In this document: positions 23,754 through 29,984 of the stretch, piece by piece
How the letters are laid out: every line of letters begins with the position of its first letter
Numbering within the stretch: the first letter of the stretch is position 1
Source of the DNA: UBA1081 sp964613045
GTDB lineage: Bacteria > Bacillota > Clostridia > Oscillospirales > Acutalibacteraceae
DNA length: 34,760 nt
Direction of reading: 5' to 3'
Assembly: GCA_964613045.1 (NCBI GenBank)
Contig: CAZTFS010000008.1
Span: forward strand, 1-34,760
The notes under the pieces: generated by a model
Databases searched by the model: none
What the model was told of the DNA's origin: nothing
What the model saw: only the letters and a program-made list of their open reading frames with translations
Made by a program: the position numbers and the translations under genes

Positions 23754-24017
23754 ATGCCTAACATTAAATCTGCAAAGAAGCGTGTTATCGTAACCGCTAC
23801 AAAAACTCAGAGAAATAAGTCGGCAAACACTGCTCTCAAGACTGCTATCAAAAAGGCTAATGTTGCTATTGATACAAACGCAGCTGACAAGGCTGCAGCA
23901 GTTAAGGCTGCCGAAAAGAAGATAGATCAGGCTGTTGCTAAGGGTCTTCTCCACAAGAACAACGCAGCTCGTAAAAAGTCTGCTCTTGCAGTAAAGCTCA
24001 ACAAGTCAAACGCTTGA
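23754..24017 (+). CDS. rpsT: Small ribosomal subunit protein bS20
   Basis: The 87-residue protein is very rich in Lys and Ala, starts MPNIKSAKKRVIV and has NKSANTALKTAIKKANVAI and ends GLLHKNNAARKKSALAVKLN, all typical of S20, which binds 16S rRNA at the foot of the 30S subunit. AAAGGAGGTG precedes the ATG. It is divergent from gpr, as in Bacillus. A small membrane-protein gene follows 43 bases downstream and probably shares its transcript. Confidence 0.97.
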   Translation: MPNIKSAKKRVIVTATKTQRNKSANTALKTAIKKANVAIDTNAADKAAAVKAAEKKIDQAVAKGLLHKNNAARKKSALAVKLNKSNA

Positions 24018-24060
24018 TTCTGAGCACATTTTGATTTTATCAACGAAAGGACGGTTCTCC

Positions 24061-24240
24061 ATGAAGAAATTTTTAAAAGTTCTGGCTATTGTAGCTGCTA
24101 TCGCAGGTGCTGCAGCAACGGTTTATGTTGCGGTAACAAAATTTATGGAAAAGAAACAGAAGATCGGCAATACTGAGGAGAATTACGTATCCTGCTCATG
24201 CTTCGATGATGAATTTGTATCTGAAGAGGTTGTTGCCTGA
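24061..24240 (+). CDS. Small single-pass membrane protein after rpsT
   Basis: The 59-residue product has one N-terminal hydrophobic helix (about 4-26, FLKVLAIVAAIAGAAATVYV), a lysine-rich border and an acidic tail with SCSCFDDEF. ATG 24061 has AAAGGA 9 bases upstream; an earlier in-frame start at 24031 has none. The two cysteines two residues apart could bind metal or be modified, but no function is recognised. It lies between rpsT and a hairpin terminator. Confidence 0.7.
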   Translation: MKKFLKVLAIVAAIAGAAATVYVAVTKFMEKKQKIGNTEENYVSCSCFDDEFVSEEVVA

Positions 24241-24340
24241 TTCGGTTATTATCGTTTGATAAAAACAAGGACTCCTTCGCCGACTACCCGAAAGTAAGTA
24301 TTTCTTTAAAATATTAACTTTTGGCACAATAATGCGATAA

Positions 24341-24378
24341 AAATTCCCGATGTGCGTCAGCATTATCGGGAATTTTTT
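24341..24378 (+). terminator. Terminator of the rpsT unit
   Basis: AAATTCCCGAT (24341-24351) pairs with ATCGGGAATTT (24365-24375) and continues into a T tract. Confidence 0.8.
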
Positions 24379-24420
24379 CCTTTTCTTGTATCCGGAATTT
24401 ATATTTTAAAGTGCTTCGCA

Positions 24421-24545
24421 GTTTCGTAAGAACAGAAAATTTCCTGTATTGAAGCCAAAAATGCAACAAGGCTGTCGCCTTGTGAGGCTTTTGGTGAAAA
24501 TACAGGGAATTTTGTTCGAGAAACAAATACTGCCTTACGGGCAGT
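24421..24545. repeat. Long imperfect palindrome plus small hairpin (candidate repeat element or structured RNA)
   Basis: The 5' arm (24421-24473) and 3' arm (24476-24524) pair with few interruptions. Matched blocks are GTTTC/GAAAC, GAAC/GTTC, AAAATT/AATTTT, CCTGTATT/AATACAGG, CCAAAA/TTTTGG, and at the tip ACAAGGC/GCCTTGT around TGTC. A separate hairpin ACTGCC/GGCAGT follows at 24529-24545. The long, interrupted stem resembles a non-autonomous element or a structured RNA more than a terminator. Confidence 0.65.
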
Positions 24546-24573
24546 CGGCGTTCGGGAGTCTTTATTTCTTTGC

Positions 24574-24614
24574 AAAAAAAGAGAAGGTTCAACACGTTAG
24601 CTGTTCCTTCTCTT
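24574..24614 (-). terminator. Terminator of the lipoprotein gene
   Basis: On the minus strand AAGAGAAGG (24614-24606) pairs with CCTTCTCTT (24587-24579), followed by seven T (24580-24574). Confidence 0.85.
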
Positions 24615-24635
24615 GTTTTATATATCAGCTGTTTT

Positions 24636-25463
24636 TTACATTCCTGTAAAAAGATTAAGAATGGATGATGTTTTTGTAAGACCTGTGAGTGATACGGGAG
24701 TAAGCACCTGAGGAATAAATGCCGAAACGACAAAATTCATCTGTCTGAGACCGTCTGTATCAAAAACGTCGATCGTTTTAAGCTCGCCATCCTGAGTATA
24801 TATACGGATCTGCCCGTAGTCTGTCGTATATTCGGATACAAGATATTCCTGTCCGTTTGTTGTGATATTATACTCCGAATATTCACCGTCTTTAATATAC
24901 TGAGAATAATCCATTGTAGTATCGAAATCCTGCATCATGCTCTTCATTTCAGATATTTCACTGCTGCTGAAGTTGACACCGTACATAGACATACTGCTGA
25001 GCATCTGATCCATACTGTCAATGGCTGTTTCATCAAGCACCGCATAGTAGTTAGTTGATGAATTTACAAGATAAGCAACTCCGTCAAGATAGATCATACT
25101 CATCTTCATCTGGGCAGATGTGATGTCGATCCTTGTATTGTCCCCCTCACAGGTTGCTTTTGCGTCCATGGATTCTCCGCCTGTAAGATTGATAGTGCCT
25201 GCCATATAGAATTTCTTTGACTCAAGAGTGTCAACAATATCCTTTATAGAAGAGCCGTCAGGCTTTGTAGTTGTTTCGGGTGCTTCAGTTGTGGTTTCTG
25301 CGGTAGTAGTTTCTGCAGTAGTAGTTTCTGCAACAGTTTCAGTTTCACTCTCTTCCTGAACGGTCGTTGTTTCTGTTGTCTCTTCCTGATCGGTGTTACC
25401 GGAACAACCTGCAAATGCAAAGACAACCGCAAACGCAAGAAGAATACAAATAATTTTTTTCAT
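24636..25463 (-). CDS. Secreted lipoprotein with Thr/Glu-rich linker
   Basis: The 275-residue precursor has a lipoprotein signal peptide with the lipobox FAGC (Cys near residue 20). A Thr/Glu-rich linker (about 23-68) with repeated AETTT units follows, encoded by an exact 15-base tandem repeat at 25303-25332. The globular part (about 70-275) has alternating beta-strand patterns and many Met/Ser residues, resembling LppX/LolA-like folds of Gram-positive lipoproteins, but no family is certain. It would be anchored to the outer face of the membrane. The anchored propeller-like protein is encoded 57 bases upstream in the same direction, so both may share a transcript. Confidence 0.8.
   Translation of the reverse strand: MKKIICILLAFAVVFAFAGCSGNTDQEETTETTTVQEESETETVAETTTAETTTAETTTEAPETTTKPDGSSIKDIVDTLESKKFYMAGTINLTGGESMDAKATCEGDNTRIDITSAQMKMSMIYLDGVAYLVNSSTNYYAVLDETAIDSMDQMLSSMSMYGVNFSSSEISEMKSMMQDFDTTMDYSQYIKDGEYSEYNITTNGQEYLVSEYTTDYGQIRIYTQDGELKTIDVFDTDGLRQMNFVVSAFIPQVLTPVSLTGLTKTSSILNLFTGM
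25288..25332. repeat. 15-base tandem repeat in the lipoprotein linker
   Basis: Two exact copies of GTAGTAGTTTCTGCA (25303 and 25318) and one diverged copy at 25288-25302. Each unit adds five residues of linker, so length may vary between strains. Confidence 0.75.
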
Positions 25464-25520
25464 TAGAACTTCACCTCTGACTAATATATATCATTGTTTT
25501 ATAAACTGAAATTTAACAGA

Positions 25521-26951
25521 TCATACAATACTTGAAATATTTTCATTTATCAGCTCAAAATCAGCATCGCCGTCCGAAGCATAAAGCTCAAACTTGCCTG
25601 TCTGAGAGCTGTAATTTTTCACGTAAAATGCAGAAGATAAACCGGTAATACATCCGTATACATTTTCGTCAACAAGCATTACGGCGTCATCATTCTCGGC
25701 TGAATAAAGTCTTCCGTCAGTCATAACAAACAGCAGTACATCTTCACTTGTCATATACATCTTTTCAACACCGCTTGCAAGCAACAACGGTGCATTTTTC
25801 TTTATGACATAAAGGTCTTGTGCCGGATCGGTGTAGTAAATATATTTACCGCTGCCGTCACACATCATATCCGAAGCACCCGATATCACAAGAGTTGCTT
25901 CACCCTTTTCATATCTGTATATTTTGCCGTCGGCGTCAATATACACAAGACTTTCCTTGCCTGTAAAATAATATTCCGTTACGTTTCCCGCCACGTCTGT
26001 ACGTCCGGAACTGTTATCTATGAAAAACAGAGTCCGAGTGCCGTTTTCATCTACAGAATAATAGAATATGTCTGTAAGAGAGTCATATACCGAACTCAAA
26101 GAGCCGGAATCGCAGAAAACTTCAGCTGTGGCTGTCTGTAACGGAGCTGCCTTATGAGGAATCAGACGCACACGGCTTTTTCCTTCATGTGAGATATAGG
26201 TGTAGCTTCCGTCGCTGAATACGACATCTTTCATATCGCCCGAGAAAAAGAATTTGTCAGAGGACACCCCGGAGCAGATCTTTGATGTCACGTTACCGCT
26301 TTTGTCCAGCATATAAAGCGAATCGTCACTTTTAAGTACATAAATATATCCGAGATCATCAGAAACAGCCAACGGGATATATCCGTCTGCGATCTGTTGT
26401 GATTTACTGCCGCTGTAAATGTACAGATTCTCGACCGAATCGACAGTCTTTGTGTAAACTGCTGATGTTCCCGACGGAGACAAACAGAACTTATTAACCC
26501 GTGTATCCACTAATACACTTTTATTCTTCTTAACATCAAAAATGTACAGTCCGCCGGAAGAATCACAAAACATGACCTTACTGCCGTCAAGAGAAATCAC
26601 ATAGTCATTCGTGCAGGATTCGAGCTTGGAGTATTTTTTCCCGTCGGTGTGATACAATGTATAAGAAGCGGCATCAGACATAAGAACAGCCGCACATTCC
26701 TTATTTTCTGAATATCTGACAGAAGCAACACTTTTACCCGAAAGCACAAAATCAGCTTCTCTGTCACCAAGCACGACTACAGCTCCCGTCTCGGCTCCCG
26801 AATAGAACAGACTTATCGAATCAGCCGATGAGCCTGATAACGCCGCAAGAACAATTATAAAAATAACAATTACCGAAACTGCAGCAGCAATTATATACTT
26901 CTTTTTCAGCAAAAAGACTTTTTTTTCAACCTGTTTTTCATTCTCGTTCAT
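25521..26951 (-). CDS. Membrane-anchored propeller-like protein
   Basis: The 476-residue product has a short charged N-terminus, one transmembrane helix (about 19-41, YIIAAAVSVIVIFIIVLAAL) and an outside domain made of about ten repeated beta motifs, such as SGGLYIFDVKKNKSVLV, DDSLYMLDKSGN, DGKIYRYEKG and DGRLYSAEND, suggesting a beta-propeller. Function is unknown; such domains often bind proteins or sense the surface. I choose ATG 26951 because GAGGTG lies just upstream; the GTG at 26957 is part of that site. The lipoprotein gene follows 57 bases on. A TTGACA box with 17-base spacing lies upstream. Confidence 0.78.
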   Translation of the reverse strand: MNENEKQVEKKVFLLKKKYIIAAAVSVIVIFIIVLAALSGSSADSISLFYSGAETGAVVVLGDREADFVLSGKSVASVRYSENKECAAVLMSDAASYTLYHTDGKKYSKLESCTNDYVISLDGSKVMFCDSSGGLYIFDVKKNKSVLVDTRVNKFCLSPSGTSAVYTKTVDSVENLYIYSGSKSQQIADGYIPLAVSDDLGYIYVLKSDDSLYMLDKSGNVTSKICSGVSSDKFFFSGDMKDVVFSDGSYTYISHEGKSRVRLIPHKAAPLQTATAEVFCDSGSLSSVYDSLTDIFYYSVDENGTRTLFFIDNSSGRTDVAGNVTEYYFTGKESLVYIDADGKIYRYEKGEATLVISGASDMMCDGSGKYIYYTDPAQDLYVIKKNAPLLLASGVEKMYMTSEDVLLFVMTDGRLYSAENDDAVMLVDENVYGCITGLSSAFYVKNYSSQTGKFELYASDGDADFELINENISSIV

Positions 26952-26974
26952 CGTCACACCTCTTCTTCTATTTA

Positions 26975-27003
26975 GATTAACATTTACACCTGATGAATGT
27001 CAA
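26975..27003 (-). promoter_or_regulatory. Promoter candidate of the propeller-like gene
   Basis: On the minus strand TTGACA (27003-26998), 17-base spacer, TTAATC (26980-26975). The -35 is consensus, the -10 is weak. Confidence 0.5.
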
Positions 27004-27043
27004 GAAAACTGCCGAATTTTTTATAAAAGTTCTTGTAATCTTA

Positions 27044-27072
27044 TTTACAAATCAGATCTGATGATGTATAAT
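27044..27072 (+). promoter_or_regulatory. Promoter of the tiny secreted protein, with palindromic spacer
   Basis: TTTACA (27044-27049), 17-base spacer, TATAAT (27067-27072). The spacer contains the perfect 12-base palindrome ATCAGATCTGAT (27051-27062), a possible operator. Confidence 0.75.
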
Positions 27073-27109
27073 AAGTACAAATATATTTTCTGTTCAGGAG
27101 GAAATCACT

Positions 27110-27376
27110 ATGAAAAAAGTTATTGCATTACTTCTCAGCGTACTTATGCTTCTCTCGATAGCTCCCGTTGCTTTTGCAGATGAGGCAATTGACGATGAAA
27201 CAACAACAGTTGCCGAAGCTGCCGATAATGTTGAAGAGTCGGACAATTCACTTTCGGCAGCAGGTGATCTTTTCGGCGGATTTTTCGTAAAGATCGGCGA
27301 AATGCTCAGAATCGTTTTTGAGTTCCTTGCAAATCTTTTCAACGGCACAGGAAGCTCCAATATCGATAAGTTATAA
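27110..27376 (+). CDS. Small secreted protein with hydrophobic C-terminal helix
   Basis: The 88-residue precursor has a signal peptide (cleavage likely after VAFA near residue 23), an acidic stretch (24-50, DEAIDDETTTVAEAADN and on) and a C-terminal amphipathic or hydrophobic helix (GGFFVKIGEMLRIVFEFLAN). After cleavage about 65 residues remain. AGGAGG precedes the ATG, and the unit has its own promoter and an excellent terminator, so it is clearly a dedicated gene. The tail resembles the ends of the GH5 and metallophosphatase proteins in this window. Possible roles are a membrane-active peptide or a surface adaptor; no family is recognised. Confidence 0.78.
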   Translation: MKKVIALLLSVLMLLSIAPVAFADEAIDDETTTVAEAADNVEESDNSLSAAGDLFGGFFVKIGEMLRIVFEFLANLFNGTGSSNIDKL

Positions 27377-27390
27377 TCTGAACACAACAG

Positions 27391-27420
27391 AAGGAGCTGT
27401 GCAACACAGCTCCTTTTTAC
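27391..27420 (+). terminator. Terminator of the small secreted protein gene
   Basis: AAGGAGCTGTG (27391-27401) pairs perfectly with CACAGCTCCTT (27405-27415) around CAA, followed by TTT. Confidence 0.85.
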
Positions 27421-27450
27421 ATCCCGTTTTCTTCTTTTACGGAGGAATTT

Positions 27451-28290
27451 ATGAAAACTCTTTATATATCAGATCTTGACGGCACATTATTGAATGAAAA
27501 TGCCGAGATATCGGACTTTACCGCAAAAACACTGAACAGTCTTATTGCAAAAGGTATGTATTTTTCAATAGCTACCGCAAGAACAAATGCAACTGTATTA
27601 CAGATGCTCAAAGATGTTAACATCAATGCTCCCGTTGTGCTTATGAACGGCGTTGCAACTTTTGACATATCAACAGGAAAATATGTCAACATCGAAAGCA
27701 TCAGCGAAAAAGGCAAAAAAACGCTTTTTGACGCAATAAAAACTCATATAAATTCAGGCTTCGTCTACAGCATAGACGATGAAGTTTTATCTGCATTTTA
27801 CGAAAACACCGACTCCCCCAATGCGGTGGAATTTATCCGTGAACGGGAACAGAAATACAATAAAAAATTCACAAAGGTTGACTCGTTTTTTGACTGCACG
27901 GATAAAAATATAGTCTACTACTCAATTGACGATAAAAAGGAAAATCTCGAAGACGCATATAATGCCCTCAGGCAGTGCGAAGATCTGAGAATTGAGTTCT
28001 ACAGGGATATTTACAACACAGATCACTGGTATCTGGAGGTATGCAGTGCAAATGCTTCAAAAAAGAACGCCGTGGCAGCGTTAAAGCGGAGTTTTTCCTT
28101 TGACAGAGTAATTTCATTCGGTGACAATCTGAACGATCTGCCCATGTTTGAACTAAGCGATGAAGCTTATGCAGTTATGAACGCAAAAGACGAAGTAAAG
28201 CAAAAAGCAACAGCAATTATCGGAAAGAATACCGATGACGGCGTTGCAAGATTTTTGCTTGAACATTCGGAACAAATTGCAAGCAGTTAA
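27451..28290 (+). CDS. Cof-type HAD-IIB hydrolase
   Basis: The 279-residue protein has HAD motif I as ISDLDGTLLN (D8, D10), a C2-type alpha/beta cap (about 85-190), NASKKNAVAALKRSF with the motif III lysine near 209, and motif IV FGDNLNDLPMFELSD (about 224-238). These are typical of Cof/YidA-like cytoplasmic phosphatases, which act on sugar phosphates, flavin or cofactor precursors; the substrate cannot be told. CGGAGGAATTT precedes the ATG. It lies after the small secreted protein's terminator and ends in its own shared terminator. Confidence 0.92.
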   Translation: MKTLYISDLDGTLLNENAEISDFTAKTLNSLIAKGMYFSIATARTNATVLQMLKDVNINAPVVLMNGVATFDISTGKYVNIESISEKGKKTLFDAIKTHINSGFVYSIDDEVLSAFYENTDSPNAVEFIREREQKYNKKFTKVDSFFDCTDKNIVYYSIDDKKENLEDAYNALRQCEDLRIEFYRDIYNTDHWYLEVCSANASKKNAVAALKRSFSFDRVISFGDNLNDLPMFELSDEAYAVMNAKDEVKQKATAIIGKNTDDGVARFLLEHSEQIASS

Positions 28291-28321
28291 AAAAACGAAG
28301 ATTTTTTAGTGACAGTGAAAA

Positions 28322-28355
28322 ATTCCCGCCGTGTTGTACGACGGGAATCGTTTAT
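28322..28355. terminator. Bidirectional terminator between Cof hydrolase and dockerin gene
   Basis: ATTCCCG-C-CGT (28322-28332) pairs with ACG-A-CGGGAAT (28338-28348) with one mismatch. T-rich tracts follow on both strands. Confidence 0.75.
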
Positions 28356-28383
28356 TTTACAGCGAACAAAGATCTATACTGTA

Positions 28384-29841
28384 TCACATATACTCTTCAT
28401 ATTCTAAAGAAACACCGAATGTGATCGAGCTTACTGTTTCTCCATCCGCAGACTCCATATATGCATAATAGTAACCGTCTTCACTTTCGTAATATGTATC
28501 ATCATCTGTTGCTTCAAGACCGTACCAAGAAAGACAATCTATAGCTTCATAAAGATCTGTTCCGTATTTAATACCGAGAATATTATGCTCTGACTCGCCC
28601 GAAATTGCGACCTCACGGATACCGTCAAGCTCAGAAACTGCAAAATGCATATTATCCAGTGAATAGCATATTTCACCGTCAATTACTGCATGCTCGTCAT
28701 CAACAGTAAGTCCATCCATATCACTCAGAAGAAAATCTTCTTCAAAGTAAATGTACGTACTCAGATCGGGATATGCACCACGAGTAAGAGATACAGACGT
28801 AACAACACCGTCAGAAAATGTAATCTCCAGGATCTCATTTATATTATCATCATACATGTCAACTACATAATAGTCCTCGGAAACAGTTTTGCACTCATAG
28901 TATTCTATCAATTCATCAACTTCAGCCTGTGACATACCTACAACAAGCGTGTAGATTCCGACCTGAGCCTGCTTGGTAACCTTCACCATATATGAATAGC
29001 CGTAAGGTGTAAAACGGACTTCAATAATATCATCTTTATACACACCGTCGGATGGCTCAAATCCCGGGAAGTAATATCCGAACCACTCAACATTCAAACC
29101 GATAATATAACCGAGATCAACGAAATAATAGTATACCTCAACATAATTGATCATACCGTCTTCATCAGCCATTGCAAATAAATTTATTCCTGATTCATTG
29201 TCGATAAAACCTATATAACCGTCATCATCTACTTCTGCTTCATGTCCTGCATCTGTCAGGATCTTAACGGCCTCATCTGAGGACATACCGACAGATACAC
29301 CGAAGATAGTATAATCATTAGCCTTTTCAAGAGCAATGAGTTCCACATATTCTTCATCTGTCACGCCATCATAATCATTGTCATGACCGGAAACATACAT
29401 TAAAAATTCGTCAGATTCCGTATAGCCTGTGTCTTCATTGAGCTTGAATTCAAGACCTGTCTGCTCTGCAATATAATCAGGACTTGTCAGGATATAATTT
29501 GAAAGCTCAAGTGTGTCAAAATCAGGCTCAACACTGATATAGTTGTTGATGCTGTCAAGAGATGCAGAAATTCTGAGAATAATTCTTGCATCGGCTGCTG
29601 TTACATTTCCGTTGCCGTCAATATCCGCAGCAGCTTTCTGCTCATCGGAAAGAACTTCAAGTGATGCGGAATTTCTCAGAACGATACGTGCATCGGCGGC
29701 GGTAATTTTGCCGCTACCGTCAACATCGCCGAGAGTATACTCATTTTCAGCTGCAAATGATGTTATTGATGCAACCGTAAGCATTGACAGTGCCATTACC
29801 AAAGCAACTGCCAAAGATAATAATTTCTTCAAATTTTTCAT
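28384..29841 (-). CDS. Secreted protein with N-terminal dockerin and three repeated domains
   Basis: The 485-residue precursor has a signal peptide (cleavage likely after SFA or SFAA near 30), then directly a dockerin pair: GDVDGSGKITAADARIVLR (about 38-56) and ADIDGNGNVTAADARIILR (about 72-90). The rest is very acidic and contains three similar units with G-x-x-x-G-M/T-x-x-x-E/A patterns: GVSVGMSSDEAVKIL (about 181), VVGMSQAEVDELIEYYE (about 300) and LGIKYGTDLYEAIDCL (about 422). Each is followed by strands, resembling DUF4309- or SmpA-like folds. No catalytic motif is seen. An N-terminal dockerin is unusual. ATG 29841 has AAAGGAG about 10 bases upstream; earlier in-frame codons back to 29934 lie over the promoter. 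An inverted repeat sits at the predicted start point. Confidence 0.88.
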   Translation of the reverse strand: MKNLKKLLSLAVALVMALSMLTVASITSFAAENEYTLGDVDGSGKITAADARIVLRNSASLEVLSDEQKAAADIDGNGNVTAADARIILRISASLDSINNYISVEPDFDTLELSNYILTSPDYIAEQTGLEFKLNEDTGYTESDEFLMYVSGHDNDYDGVTDEEYVELIALEKANDYTIFGVSVGMSSDEAVKILTDAGHEAEVDDDGYIGFIDNESGINLFAMADEDGMINYVEVYYYFVDLGYIIGLNVEWFGYYFPGFEPSDGVYKDDIIEVRFTPYGYSYMVKVTKQAQVGIYTLVVGMSQAEVDELIEYYECKTVSEDYYVVDMYDDNINEILEITFSDGVVTSVSLTRGAYPDLSTYIYFEEDFLLSDMDGLTVDDEHAVIDGEICYSLDNMHFAVSELDGIREVAISGESEHNILGIKYGTDLYEAIDCLSWYGLEATDDDTYYESEDGYYYAYMESADGETVSSITFGVSLEYEEYM

Positions 29842-29866
29842 AGTTTCAATGCTCCTTTTATGAATT

Positions 29867-29885
29867 TTGACAGTTTTACTGTCAA
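29867..29885. promoter_or_regulatory. Inverted repeat at the predicted start point of the dockerin gene
   Basis: TTGACAGT (29867-29874) and ACTGTCAA (29878-29885) form perfect 8-base arms around TTT, just downstream of the -10 box at 29890-29895. It is a likely operator. Confidence 0.6.
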
Positions 29886-29889
29886 TTTC

Positions 29890-29918
29890 AGTATAAGGTA
29901 TCCAAAGTAATTTGTCAA
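29890..29918 (-). promoter_or_regulatory. Promoter of the N-terminal dockerin protein gene
   Basis: On the minus strand TTGACA (29918-29913), 17-base spacer, TATACT (29895-29890). Confidence 0.8.
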
Positions 29919-29942
29919 TAAAAAAATAAAGCATACAACAAG

Positions 29943-29971
29943 AAAAAATTCCCCGACATTACATCGGGGAA
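29943..29971 (-). terminator. Terminator of the proS unit
   Basis: On the minus strand TTCCCCGA (29971-29964) pairs with TCGGGGAA (29956-29949), followed by six T (29948-29943). Confidence 0.85.
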
Positions 29972-29984
29972 AGTCGTTTATAAA

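Larger units (their letters stand above)
24241..24635. other. Gene-free stretch of about 400 bases
   Basis: It holds a plus-strand terminator (24341), a long imperfect palindrome (24421-24524), a small hairpin (24529-24545) and a minus-strand terminator (24574-24614). Frames of 66 and 139 codons crossing it lack a credible start or family likeness and read through the palindrome, so I treat them as non-coding. The first 100 bases, with AAGGACTCCTT, show no recognised element. Confidence 0.7.

Noticed and set aside
24449..24649. A 66-codon frame on the plus strand.
   Set aside because: It lies in the palindromic stretch and overlaps the minus-strand terminator; no ribosome site.
24314..24733. 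A 139-codon frame on the minus strand.
   Set aside because: It reads through a terminator and the long palindrome, overlaps the end of the lipoprotein gene, and has no ribosome site or family likeness.
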